13,954 bases of DNA from JASJHI01 sp965371355 (lineage in GTDB: Bacteria > Actinomycetota > Acidimicrobiia > Acidimicrobiales > Ilumatobacteraceae): the NCBI GenBank assembly GCA_965371355.1, contig CBDUYD010000075.1, positions 1 to 13,954 on the forward strand, written 5' to 3'. The translations under genes were made by a program, and so were the position numbers. The notes under the pieces were generated by a model. It was not told the DNA's origin. It made no database searches and worked only from the letters and a program-made list of their open reading frames with translations. This document shows, piece by piece, positions 1-10,507 of this stretch. Position 1 is the stretch's first letter; every line of letters begins with the position of its first letter.

Positions 1-1763
1 CCGAACGCCTTGGTCAGCTTCTTCCTGCGGACCTCGCCGAGCCCGGGGATCCCGTCGAGCGCGCTCACGGTCATCCGCTTGCTGCGTCGTTCACGGTGGA
101 ACGAGTTGGCGAACCGGTGCGCCTCGTCGCGGATCCGCTGGAGCATGAACAGCGCTTCGCTCCCCCGCGGGATCGCGACGGGCTCGGACCGGTCGGGCAC
201 GTACACCTCCTCGAACCGCTTCGCCAGCCCGGCGACCGGGATCTCGTCGGTCAGGCCGAGTTCGTCGACCACCCGCCTGGCGGCGCTCACCTGGCCCTTG
301 CCGCCGTCGACGAGCAGCAGTTGTGGCGGGTACGCGAACTTGCCGGGCTTGTCACCGCGCTCGTTCACCGGCCGGTCGCGCTCGTCGAGGTAGGCCTGCA
401 GGCGGCGGCGCACGACCTCGGCCATCGCCGCGTAGTCGTCGTTGCCGGGCACGTCGTTCACCTTGAAGCGGCGGTACTCACGCTTGTTCGGCAGACCGTC
501 CTCGAGCACGACCATCGAGCCCACGTAGTCGGTGCCCTGGAGGTGCGCCATGTCGTAACACTCGATGCGCAGCGGCGCCTCGGGCAGGTGGAGGTGATCC
601 TGTAGTTCGGTGAGCGCCCTGCTGCGCGTGTTGTGATCGCTCGCCCGTCGCAGTCGGTGGCGCGTGAACTCCTCCTTGGCATTGCGCGTCACCGTCTCGA
701 GCAGCACCCGCTTGTCGCCGCGCCGGGGCACCCTGACCTGCACCTTCGAGCCCCGCGAGAGCTCCAACCACTCCTCGTAGGTCCGCCGGTCGTCGGATTC
801 GTGCGGAACGAGCACCTGCTTGGGCACGCCGAGCAGCGGCACCTCGCCGTACATCGACTCGAGGATCCGGTCGACCAGCCCACCGGGTGTCAGCTCCTCG
901 ACCTTGTCGAGCACGAACCCCTTGCGTCCGACGACGCGTCCCTTGCGCACGTAGAAGACCTGCACCGATGCCTCGAGTTCGTCGTCGGCGATGCCGATCA
1001 CGTCGACATCCTCGCTGCGTTCGACGACCATCTGCTGCTTCTCGATCGCCTTGCGCACCGCGACGAGCCGGTCGCGCAGGCGCGCCGCCCGCTCGAAGTC
1101 GAGCTCGCCTGCCGCGCCCTGCATGTCGCGTTCGAGCCGATCGACGATCTCGTCGGTGTCGCCTTCGAGGAACGCACAGAGATCGTTGACGAGCTGGCGG
1201 TAGGGCACCTCGTCGATCTCGCCGACGCACGGGCCGGCGCACTTTTCGATGTGGTAGAGGAGACAGGGGCGCCCGAGACGCTCGTGCTGGCCGAACTTCG
1301 ACTGGCTGCATGTGCGGATCGGGAAACTTCTCAGGAGCAGGTCGAGCGTGTCGCGGATCGCATACGCATGGCCGTACGGGCCGAAGTACCTCGTGCCCTT
1401 GCGCTTGCGGCCGCGCATCACCACGGCGCGCGGCCACTGGTCGCCCACGGTCACGGCCAGGAAGGGGTAGCTCTTGTCGTCGCGGAGGCGCACGTTGAAG
1501 CGCGGCCGGTGCTCCTTGATCAGGCTGTACTCGAGCATCAGGGCTTCGACCTCGTTGCGCACGGTCGTCCACTCGACCGACTCGGCCGTCGCGACCATCT
1601 GCGCCGTGCGCACGTGCATGTTGCGCGGCGACTGGAAATAGTTCGACAGACGCTGGCGGAGATTGGCGGCCTTGCCGACGTAGATCACCCGACCGGCGGC
1701 GTCCTTGAACTGATATGACCCGGGCGCCTCGGGAATCGTGCCCGCCGGCGGCCGCTTCACCAT
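1..1763 (-). CDS. uvrC: UvrABC excinuclease subunit C (3' end cut by window edge)
   Basis: UvrC makes both incisions, 3' then 5', around a lesion handed over by UvrA and UvrB. Read on the minus strand from ATG at 1763; 587 codons are visible and the C-terminus runs off the left edge. Seen in order: GIY-YIG nuclease domain (GSY at about 15-17, IYVGKA at 27-32, NEVEALMLE at 70-78); four cysteines C152, C167, C175 and C179 in the arrangement reported to bind an Fe-S cluster in E. coli UvrC; a UVR helical pair around 195-235 that contacts UvrB; an RNase H-like 5' nuclease with D404 (CYDMAHLQG) and D486 (LLVDGGKGQ); and the first helix-hairpin-helix (DGIPGLGEVR) near 570. E. coli UvrC is about 610 residues, so little is missing. 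A GTG eight codons upstream (1787) is possible, but ATG-VKRPP fits family N-termini better. No LexA box lies upstream. Confidence 0.97.
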   Translation of the reverse strand, partial: MVKRPPAGTIPEAPGSYQFKDAAGRVIYVGKAANLRQRLSNYFQSPRNMHVRTAQMVATAESVEWTTVRNEVEALMLEYSLIKEHRPRFNVRLRDDKSYPFLAVTVGDQWPRAVVMRGRKRKGTRYFGPYGHAYAIRDTLDLLLRSFPIRTCSQSKFGQHERLGRPCLLYHIEKCAGPCVGEIDEVPYRQLVNDLCAFLEGDTDEIVDRLERDMQGAAGELDFERAARLRDRLVAVRKAIEKQQMVVERSEDVDVIGIADDELEASVQVFYVRKGRVVGRKGFVLDKVEELTPGGLVDRILESMYGEVPLLGVPKQVLVPHESDDRRTYEEWLELSRGSKVQVRVPRRGDKRVLLETVTRNAKEEFTRHRLRRASDHNTRSRALTELQDHLHLPEAPLRIECYDMAHLQGTDYVGSMVVLEDGLPNKREYRRFKVNDVPGNDDYAAMAEVVRRRLQAYLDERDRPVNERGDKPGKFAYPPQLLLVDGGKGQVSAARRVVDELGLTDEIPVAGLAKRFEEVYVPDRSEPVAIPRGSEALFMLQRIRDEAHRFANSFHRERRSKRMTVSALDGIPGLGEVRRKKLTKAF

Positions 1764-1804
1764 TTCGGGGACGCCCCGGATGCGCACACTGCCATGACGT
1801 CCGC

Positions 1805-1810
1805 AGCATA
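1805..1810 (-). promoter_or_regulatory. Candidate -10 box for uvrC
   Basis: Minus-strand TATGCT matches TANNNT. A poor -35 (GGTTCA, 17-base spacer) lies at 1828-1833. It would give a leader of about 35 nt containing a small GGGG/CCCC hairpin before the ATG. It overlaps the divergent promoter of the rhomboid-like gene. No GAAC-N4-GTTC site is present in the gap. Prediction by eye only. Confidence 0.35.
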
Positions 1811-1822
1811 CGAAGCGCCGGG

Positions 1823-1828
1823 TACGGT
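1823..1828 (+). promoter_or_regulatory. Candidate -10 box, leaderless, for the rhomboid-like gene
   Basis: TACGGT fits TANNNT and ends 8 bases before the ATG at 1837, so transcription would begin at or within a couple of bases of the start codon. No Shine-Dalgarno sequence precedes the ATG, consistent with a leaderless mRNA. The same geometry recurs before uvrA, uvrB and the peroxidase gene in this window. No convincing -35 was seen. Confidence 0.4.
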
Positions 1829-1836
1829 GAACCCCG

Positions 1837-2736
1837 ATGTCGGACCAGTTCGCTGCAATATTCCGTCGCCGGCCCAACGACGGCTGGTTCCGGGCCGGAC
1901 GCTTCGACGTCACCACCACCGACATCCTCTGCGCGCTGGCGGTGGCGTCGATGTTCGTGTACGGCGCGAGCCTCGAAGCGTTCTCGAAGTTGCTCTTCTT
2001 CGGCCCGCTCGTGCGCGAGTTCGAGATATGGCGACTCGTCACGTGGCCGATCGCGACCGAACCCGACCTCTGGCCGCTGCTGTCGATCGTCTTCTTCTGG
2101 CTGTTCGGACAACAGCTCGAGGCCCTGTTCGGCCGCGCCAAGTTCGTCTGGTGGGTCCTCGCCGTCGCGATCATCCCGGCGATCGTGCTCACCGCGCTGG
2201 GAGCTCTCGACAACAGCCTCGACTTCAGCAGTCAGGACTTCGGCCTGACCACACTCTTCCTCGGCGGGATCTGGGTCTACGCCGCGACATACCCCGGCGT
2301 GCGCTGGTTCGAGGTGGTGCCACTGTGGGCCGTGGCCGGGGTCTTCACCCTGCTCAGCGCCCTGCAGTACTCGGGCACGCGATCGACCGGGCAACTGCTC
2401 TTCCTCCTCTTCGGCATCGGCACCGCTCTGGTGGCGGGCCGATCGCTCGGGGTCGCGCAGGGCTGGCCGATCCCCCACCTGCCGCTCGACGGCAGCAGCA
2501 CGTCGCAGCGGACCAAGAAGCGCTCGAAGCCGAAGCGATCGTCCGGACCGAAGGTGGTGGAGGGACCCTGGACCCGCGGCCCGGCGCCCGCTCCGCCCCG
2601 CCCGGTCGCTTCGATGGCCGACCAGGCCGAACTCGACGCATTGCTCGACAAGATCGGCGATCAGGGGATGGACGCGCTGACCGGCGGGGAGAAGAAGCGC
2701 CTCAACGAACTGTCGAAGCGGCTCCGCAACAGTTGA
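1837..2736 (+). CDS. Rhomboid-like membrane protein lacking the catalytic dyad (probable pseudoprotease)
   Basis: A 299-residue polytopic membrane protein with about six hydrophobic segments (roughly 28-48, 80-95, 103-123, 136-152, 161-176, 186-206). A rhomboid-like WR motif (EIWRLVTWPI, 63-72) is followed by the LFGQQLEALFG segment (89-99). The segment that should carry HxxxN reads DLWPLLSIVFF (77-87), and the place expected for GxSG reads FGLTTLFLGGI (135-145), so neither the serine nor the histidine dyad residue is visible. After a basic, proline-rich linker (222-258), the C-terminal 40 residues (DQAELDALLDKIG to the end) form a charged helical tail of the kind found at the end of many bacterial rhomboid-family proteins (DUF6576-like). 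The gene stands alone, diverging from uvrC and converging on the MFS gene. Rhomboid fold is family inference; inactivity is inferred from the missing motifs. Its partner or substrate is unknown. Confidence 0.78.
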   Translation: MSDQFAAIFRRRPNDGWFRAGRFDVTTTDILCALAVASMFVYGASLEAFSKLLFFGPLVREFEIWRLVTWPIATEPDLWPLLSIVFFWLFGQQLEALFGRAKFVWWVLAVAIIPAIVLTALGALDNSLDFSSQDFGLTTLFLGGIWVYAATYPGVRWFEVVPLWAVAGVFTLLSALQYSGTRSTGQLLFLLFGIGTALVAGRSLGVAQGWPIPHLPLDGSSTSQRTKKRSKPKRSSGPKVVEGPWTRGPAPAPPRPVASMADQAELDALLDKIGDQGMDALTGGEKKRLNELSKRLRNS

Positions 2737-2737
2737 A

Positions 2738-2771
2738 CCGCGGACGGTCGGACAGGCCGGTCAGACCGCGG
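2738..2771. terminator. Candidate bidirectional stem-loop between convergent genes
   Basis: CCGCGG at 2738-2743 can pair with CCGCGG at 2766-2771. Inside, CGGTC (2745-2749) can pair with GGCCG (2755-2759, one G-U) around a five-base loop. It lies between the rhomboid-like stop (2736) and the MFS stop (2761-2763), overlapping the last MFS codons. There is no T-tract on either strand, so intrinsic termination is uncertain; many GC-rich actinobacterial terminators lack one. Confidence 0.3.
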
Positions 2772-4029
2772 CGGGATGGCGCGCCGCCGTGTACCACGCG
2801 AGCACGAGCAGCCCGCCCGCGAGCAGTGCTGCGCCGTTGGCGAGCATGTGGAATCCGAACGACTGCTTGAGGAATCCCGACGAGAACGCGGCAAGTGCCC
2901 CGCACAGACTCATCGTGAGATCGGAGGTGCCCTGCACCTCGACGCGCGCGCCGACGGGCACGGACGATGTGAGGAGCGTCGACCCTCCGATCAGTCCGAC
3001 GTTCCAGCCGAGCCCGAGGAGGAACAACCCCGCGAACATGAGCGCCGGGACGTAGCCGGCGAGCACCGTGGTGAGCGTGCCGGCGCCGAGTACGACCGCG
3101 CCGTACTGGATCGCCCGGTTCGTGCCGACGCGGGTGACGAGGCGTCCGACGAGAGGCGCCAGTCCGTACATCCCGAGGATGTGGGCGGCGATCACGAATG
3201 CCGCCAGGTCGTCGTGGCCGTGATCGTCCATGTGCGGTGGTGTCATCGTCATCACACCGACCATCGCGGCTTGCGAGATCGCCATCGCGGCGAGACCGAG
3301 CCGCGCACCCGGGGAGACGCCGATCACAGCCGCTGACGCGCGCAGCTGTGCGATGGGGCGGGTCCGTTCGGCGTGCTCGTCGATGCCACCGATCACGGCG
3401 AGCGGGTCGGGACGCAGCCGCCGCCACACGACGGTCGCGGCGATCAGGAAGAACGCGGCCGCGAAGATGAACGGACCGACCATCTCCTCGATGCCGACCG
3501 CGCTCGCCGCCGCCCGCTCGAATGGCGTGAGCAGCGGACCGAACACCGCACCGAGCGTGCCGACCCAGACGATCGCGGCGATCGCCGTCGCCTGACGCTC
3601 GGCCGGGACGAGATCGGCGGCGACGTAGCGCTGCTGCAACGTGGCCGCCTGCCCGGCGCCGAAGGCGACCATCCCGGCGAGGAACAGGGGGAACCAGCCG
3701 AGCGCCCCGCCGAGGGCGGCGACCGCCGCCCCGGCCGCTCCGATCAGCAGCGCCCTGGTGAGACCGGGGCGGCGACCGTGGCGTCGCATGTACGCGGCGA
3801 GCGGGATCATCGTCAGCGCCGCGCCCGCGGTGAAGGCGGCGCTGCCGGTGCCGGCCAGCCGGTCGGACCCGAGCAGATCGCCGGCGAGGAGCGAGACGAC
3901 GGCGACCATGCCCGCCACCGCTGCCTGGCCCGGCACCTGCGCGAGCCGCAACGATGTCAGCGTGCGGCGTTCGAGGCGCTCGAGCTCGACAGCGTCGGGG
4001 AGCACCACCGCGTCGGAACTCGTCGTCAC
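2761..4029 (-). CDS. MFS family transporter, 12 transmembrane segments
   Basis: A 422-residue major facilitator superfamily protein, probably a proton-coupled exporter in the cytoplasmic membrane; substrate unknown. The N-terminal half holds a motif-A-like loop (YMRRHGRRPGL, 80-90) and the C-terminal half a related loop (PLVGRLVTRVG, 292-302). Between the halves is a charged cytosolic linker (about 203-235). A His/Asp-rich stretch, TPPHMDDHGHDD (263-274), follows the seventh segment and recalls a recurring MFS subfamily in high-GC Gram-positives; LGLGWNVGLIGGS (338-350) is another subfamily hallmark. It starts with GTG at 4029, 12 bases after the uvrA stop, with no clear ribosome site and no promoter room, so it is probably co-transcribed with uvrA and hence indirectly SOS-linked. 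A metal- or drug-export role would be speculation. Confidence 0.88.
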   Translation of the reverse strand: MTTSSDAVVLPDAVELERLERRTLTSLRLAQVPGQAAVAGMVAVVSLLAGDLLGSDRLAGTGSAAFTAGAALTMIPLAAYMRRHGRRPGLTRALLIGAAGAAVAALGGALGWFPLFLAGMVAFGAGQAATLQQRYVAADLVPAERQATAIAAIVWVGTLGAVFGPLLTPFERAAASAVGIEEMVGPFIFAAAFFLIAATVVWRRLRPDPLAVIGGIDEHAERTRPIAQLRASAAVIGVSPGARLGLAAMAISQAAMVGVMTMTPPHMDDHGHDDLAAFVIAAHILGMYGLAPLVGRLVTRVGTNRAIQYGAVVLGAGTLTTVLAGYVPALMFAGLFLLGLGWNVGLIGGSTLLTSSVPVGARVEVQGTSDLTMSLCGALAAFSSGFLKQSFGFHMLANGAALLAGGLLVLAWYTAARHPAAV

Positions 4030-4041
4030 CGGAGCAACCCG

Positions 4042-6942
<2,901 letters not shown>

Positions 6943-6951
6943 CAGGGCAGG

Positions 6952-6957
6952 ATTCTA
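6952..6957 (-). promoter_or_regulatory. -10 box of uvrA, near-leaderless
   Basis: Minus-strand TAGAAT, five of six matches to TATAAT, ends 9 bases before the uvrA ATG. Predicted transcription start is 0-3 bases upstream of the start codon, and no Shine-Dalgarno is visible. The -35 region (6975-6980, TGCGCT on the minus strand) is poor. The LexA box fills the spacer. Confidence 0.6.
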
Positions 6958-6962
6958 CATGC

Positions 6963-6974
6963 GAACGTGTGTTC
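6963..6974. promoter_or_regulatory. LexA (SOS) box upstream of uvrA
   Basis: The sequence is cGAACGTGTGTTCa: perfect GAAC-N4-GTTC half-sites, the core used by LexA in Gram-positive bacteria and Actinobacteria (consensus close to CGAAC-N4-GTTCG). The inner GTGT also fits the RNRY preference. It lies 5 bases upstream of the uvrA -10 hexamer, where bound LexA would block RNA polymerase. Regulation is inferred from position and sequence. Confidence 0.85.
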
Positions 6975-7009
6975 AGCGCAGATCGGAATCCGAGCGGACC
7001 CGAGTGCGC

Positions 7010-9100
7010 TCACCCCGCATCGCGGAGTTCGCGCCGCAGGTCGTTGACCTCGTCGCGGAGCCTGGCCGCGTACTCGAACTTGAGCTCGGCGGACGCCTCG
7101 TGCATCTCCTCCTCGAGCGTCTGGATCAGGCGTGCCAACTCCTGCTGCGGCAACGACTTGAGGTCTCGCTGCACCTTGTCGCGCTCGCGCTGGCGGCGGC
7201 GGTCCTTGCCCGGGACGGGGGCCGTTCCGTCGGGACGCAGCAGCGACAAGATATCGCCGACCGCCTTGCGGATCGTCTGCGGATCGATGCCGTGCTCTGC
7301 GTTGTACGCGACCTGCAGCCCGCGCCGGCGCTGCGTCTCGCCGATCGCGTGGGTCATCGAGTCGGTCATCCGATCTGCGTACATCACCACCTGCCCGGCA
7401 ACATTGCGGGCCGCCCGCCCGATCATCTGGATCAACGACGTCTGCGACCGCAGGAAGCCCTCCTTGTCGGCGTCGAGGATGCACACGAGCGACACCTCTG
7501 GCAGGTCGAGGCCCTCGCGCAGCAGGTTGATACCGACGAGCACGTCGAACTCGCCGAGCCGCAGCGCGCGGAGGATCTCGATCCGCTGGATCGTGTCAAT
7601 GTTGGAGTGCAGGTAGCGCACGCGGAGCCCCTGCTCGAGCAGGTAGTCGGTGAGGTCCTCGGCCATCTTCTTGGTGAGCGTGGTCACGAGCACGCGCTCG
7701 TGACGGGCGACCCTGCCGTTGACCAGTTCGATCAGATCGTCGATCTGGCCCTTGGTCGGCTTGACGATCACCTCGGGGTCGACCAGCCCGGTCGGCCGCA
7801 CGATCTGCTCGACGACCTTGGATGACACACGCATCTCGTAGTCGGAGGGCGTGGCCGAGAGGAAGATGCACTGGTTGATGCGCTCGATGACCTCCTCGAA
7901 CATGAGCGGACGGTTGTCGCGCGCCGACGGCAGCCGGAACCCGTGGTCGACAAGCATGTCCTTGCGACTGCGGTCGCCGGCGAACTGACCGTGCAACTGC
8001 GGCACGGCGACGTGGCTCTCGTCGATGACGAGCAGGAAGTCGTCGGGGAAGTAGTCGAGCAGCGTGAACGGCGGCTCGCCGATGTCGCGCCCGTCGAGGT
8101 GCATCGAGTAGTTCTCGATGCCGTTGCAGTACCCGACCTCGCTCATCATCTCGAGGTCGTACTGGGTGCGCATCCGCAACCGCTGCGCCTCGAGCAGCTT
8201 GTCGTTCTCGTCGAACCACTTCAGCCTGACCTGCAGCTCGTCTTCGATCTTGGCCATCGCTGCCGCCAGCCGTTCGCTGCCGGTGACGTAGTGGGTGGCC
8301 GGGAACACGTACGCCCGCTGCATCTCGCCGAGCTGCTCGCCGGTGAGCGGATCGAGCGTGGTGAGCCGGTCGATCGTGTCGCCGAACATCTCGATGCGCA
8401 GCACCGACTGCTCGTACGGCGGGTGGATCTCGATCGTGTCGCCCCTGACGCGGAAGTTCCCGCGCCCGAGGGTCATGTCGTTGCGGTCGTACTGCATGTC
8501 GACGAGGCGGCGCAGGATGTTGCGCATGTCGTAGTCGACGCCGACGCTGAGATCGAGCAACTGTCCGCGGTACTCGTCGGGACTTCCCATGCCGTAGATG
8601 CACGAGACCGAGGCGACGACGATCGTGTCGCGGCGGGTGAGCAGCGCGGCGGTCGTCGAATGCCGGAGCCGGTCGATCTCGTCGTTGATCGAGGAGTCCT
8701 TCTCGATGTAGGTGTCGCTGGACGGGATGTACGCCTCGGGCTGGTAGTAGTCGTAGTAGCTGACGAAGTACTCGACCCGGTTGTTCGGGAAGAACTCGCG
8801 CATCTCCTGGGCGAGTTGGGCGGCGAGCGACTTGTTCGGCGCGAGGATCAGCGTGGGCCGTTGCGTCTGGGCGATCGTCCAGGCGATGGTCGCCGACTTG
8901 CCCGATCCGGTGATGCCGAGCAGCGTCTGGAAGCGCTCGCCCGACTCGATGCCGGCGGCCAGCGCCTCGATCGCCTTGGGCTGGTCGCCAGCCGGTTCGA
9001 AGTCGGACACGACGACGAAACGCTCGTCGTCGGCGGCTCCGTAGTTGGCGACCGGCGACTCACCGAGAATGCTCAGATCGTCGCTGATCGTGTCGACCAT
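7010..9100 (-). CDS. uvrB: UvrABC excinuclease subunit B
   Basis: UvrB is the helicase-like core that verifies damage after loading by UvrA and recruits UvrC. The 696-residue protein, numbered from ATG at 9100, has Walker A at 62-69 (GITGSGKS), the tyrosine-rich beta-hairpin beginning at 111 (YFVSYYDYYQPEAY) that is threaded between DNA strands, the DESH box at 360-363, the SATP motif near 415, the late helicase motifs (LREGLDLPEV; QMIGRAARN), and a C-terminal UVR domain (about 655-690) that pairs with UvrC. All expected parts are present. A GTG two codons upstream (9106) is in frame but touches the -10 hexamer and would not be transcribed, so ATG 9100 is preferred. It has its own LexA-box promoter in the 45-base gap after the CNNM genes. 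Confidence 0.98.
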   Translation of the reverse strand: MVDTISDDLSILGESPVANYGAADDERFVVVSDFEPAGDQPKAIEALAAGIESGERFQTLLGITGSGKSATIAWTIAQTQRPTLILAPNKSLAAQLAQEMREFFPNNRVEYFVSYYDYYQPEAYIPSSDTYIEKDSSINDEIDRLRHSTTAALLTRRDTIVVASVSCIYGMGSPDEYRGQLLDLSVGVDYDMRNILRRLVDMQYDRNDMTLGRGNFRVRGDTIEIHPPYEQSVLRIEMFGDTIDRLTTLDPLTGEQLGEMQRAYVFPATHYVTGSERLAAAMAKIEDELQVRLKWFDENDKLLEAQRLRMRTQYDLEMMSEVGYCNGIENYSMHLDGRDIGEPPFTLLDYFPDDFLLVIDESHVAVPQLHGQFAGDRSRKDMLVDHGFRLPSARDNRPLMFEEVIERINQCIFLSATPSDYEMRVSSKVVEQIVRPTGLVDPEVIVKPTKGQIDDLIELVNGRVARHERVLVTTLTKKMAEDLTDYLLEQGLRVRYLHSNIDTIQRIEILRALRLGEFDVLVGINLLREGLDLPEVSLVCILDADKEGFLRSQTSLIQMIGRAARNVAGQVVMYADRMTDSMTHAIGETQRRRGLQVAYNAEHGIDPQTIRKAVGDILSLLRPDGTAPVPGKDRRRQRERDKVQRDLKSLPQQELARLIQTLEEEMHEASAELKFEYAARLRDEVNDLRRELRDAG

Positions 9101-9106
9101 CGGCAC

Positions 9107-9112
9107 ATCCTA
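9107..9112 (-). promoter_or_regulatory. -10 box of uvrB, leaderless
   Basis: Minus-strand TAGGAT ends 6 bases before ATG 9100, so the predicted start of transcription is the A of the ATG. A 4/6 -35 (TGGACG, 9130-9135) sits at a 17-base spacer. It decides the translation start against GTG 9106. Confidence 0.6.
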
Positions 9113-9117
9113 TCCGG

Positions 9118-9131
9118 CGAACAGACGTTCG
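9118..9131. promoter_or_regulatory. LexA (SOS) box upstream of uvrB
   Basis: The sequence is cGAACAGACGTTCg, a palindrome with perfect GAAC/GTTC arms and the flanking C and G. It sits 6 bases upstream of the uvrB -10 and reaches the -35, nearly the same geometry as at uvrA. It lies in the 45-base gap between the CNNM gene stop and uvrB. Confidence 0.88.
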
Positions 9132-9145
9132 TCCACCTCGAATCG

Positions 9146-10507
9146 TCAGGCCTCCGGCGCGTCCTCCGGCGGTTCCTCCGGCGGTTCCTCGGGAGCGAGC
9201 ACGACGCGCAGGCGGTCGATCGCGTAGCCATCCATCGCGAGAACCGTGAACTCCCCGACCGGCGTGGTCACCGCGTCGCCTGCCGACGGGAACTCGTCGA
9301 ACGCATCGATCATGTACCCGGCCACCGTCTGCCAATCGCCCTCGGGCAGGGCGACGCCGACACGGTCCGCGAACTCGTCGGGACGCAGCGTGCCGTTCAT
9401 CCGGTAGGTGCGCTCGCCGACGAGTTCGCACTCGCCCGCACCGAGGTCTGATTCGTCGTCGAAGTCACCGATCAATTCCTCGATCAGGTCTTCCATCGTG
9501 ACCAGACCGACGACCGTGCCGTGTTCGTCGACAACGAGTGAGATGTGCTGTCGTTCGGTGCGCATCTCGAGCAACAGGTCTTCGACCCGGTGGTGTTCAT
9601 GGGTCACCATGATCGGGCGGGTGAGGCCGCCTGCCTCGGTGTTCGCCCAGGTGCCCTCGGCCAGGAGCAGCAGGTCCTTCACGTGCACGAAGCCGCGGAC
9701 GTGGTCGAGATCGCCCTCGTGAACGACGACCCTGGTGCGTCCGGTGCGGTGCGCCACCGCCGCGGCCTCGGTCGCCGAGGCCTCGGCGGGCACGGCGACG
9801 ATGTCACGTCGCACCGTCATCGCGTCCTCGGCGGTGAGGCCCGACAGTTCGAGGGTCCGGGTCAGCAGCTCGTGCTCGCCCGACTCGATGCCGCCGTGAC
9901 CCGCCGACTCGTCGAGCAGCAGGATGAGATCGGCGGGCGAGTGGGTCATCGCACGCTCGTCGCGCGGCTCGACGCCGACGGCGCGCACCGCCAGGTTGGC
10001 CATCCAGTTGAGCAGGCGGATCACCGGCCGGAACAGGAAGACGAACAGGCGGAACGGTCGCGCCAGCTTGAGTGACGACTCCTCCGGATGCGAGATCGCC
10101 CACGACTTGGGCGCCATCTCGCCGACGACCATGTGGAGGAAGACCACGATCGACAGGCCGACCGTGAAGCCGATGACGTGACGCGCCGTGTCCGACATCG
10201 AGAATGCCTCACCGAGAATCCCCTCGATGATCCCGGCGATCGCGGGCTCTGCGAGCGCGCCGAGCCCCAGCGAGCAGATGGTGATGCCGAGCTGGGCGCC
10301 GGCGAGCATCAGCGTGAGTTCGCGGATGCCCGCGAGCGCGTGCCTCGCCCGCTTGTCGCCGGCGGCGGCGAGTTGCTCGATCCGCGACCGGCGCGCGGCG
10401 AGCAGCGCGAACTCGGAGGCGACGAAGAATCCGTTGAGCACGAGGAGCACGAGCGCCCCGAGCAGCGCCCAGCCGTCGACCTGGATCCCCTCGGTCGCGG
10501 CGATCAA
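9146..10507 (-). CDS. CNNM/CorC-type membrane protein with CBS pair (second of two)
   Basis: A 453-residue protein of the DUF21/CNNM family, linked to Mg2+ or Co2+ transport in relatives (CorB, CorC, PaeA, CNNM) and often labelled hemolysin. The membrane domain spans about 14-175, with the family signatures NGFFVASEF (25-33) and GEMAPKSWA (129-137). Two CBS motifs follow (about 224-285 and 295-350, the second with VVGLVTMEDLIEELIGD), then a CorC_HlyC domain (about 360-437). The tail is EEPPEEPPEDAPEA, encoded by a short tandem repeat. It starts with TTG at 10507, overlapping the stop of the upstream paralogue by four bases (TTGA), with GGTGGGG nearby as a possible ribosome site; translational coupling is likely. 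The transported ion cannot be read from sequence. Confidence 0.9.
   Translation of the reverse strand: MIAATEGIQVDGWALLGALVLLVLNGFFVASEFALLAARRSRIEQLAAAGDKRARHALAGIRELTLMLAGAQLGITICSLGLGALAEPAIAGIIEGILGEAFSMSDTARHVIGFTVGLSIVVFLHMVVGEMAPKSWAISHPEESSLKLARPFRLFVFLFRPVIRLLNWMANLAVRAVGVEPRDERAMTHSPADLILLLDESAGHGGIESGEHELLTRTLELSGLTAEDAMTVRRDIVAVPAEASATEAAAVAHRTGRTRVVVHEGDLDHVRGFVHVKDLLLLAEGTWANTEAGGLTRPIMVTHEHHRVEDLLLEMRTERQHISLVVDEHGTVVGLVTMEDLIEELIGDFDDESDLGAGECELVGERTYRMNGTLRPDEFADRVGVALPEGDWQTVAGYMIDAFDEFPSAGDAVTTPVGEFTVLAMDGYAIDRLRVVLAPEEPPEEPPEDAPEA
9162..9190. repeat. 12-base tandem repeat in the tail of a CNNM gene
   Basis: TCCTCCGGCGGT occurs twice in a row (9162-9173, 9174-9185), followed by a partial third copy. 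On the minus strand it encodes the acidic, proline-rich EEPP EEPP end of the protein. It probably arose by slippage; copy number may vary between strains. Confidence 0.7.

Noticed and set aside
1829..1851. GAAC (1829-1832) and GTTC (1848-1851) near the uvrC/rhomboid divergent starts as a LexA box
   Set aside because: The half-sites are 15 bases apart instead of 4, and one lies inside the coding region.
478..2478. Long minus-strand reading frame of 666 codons across uvrC and the rhomboid-like gene
   Set aside because: It is rich in Arg, Ala, Gly and Pro with no recognisable domain and lies in another frame over two clear genes; high-GC third positions create such shadows.
9101..9106. GTG 9106 as the uvrB start
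   Set aside because: It directly abuts the -10 hexamer and would lie upstream of the predicted transcription start.
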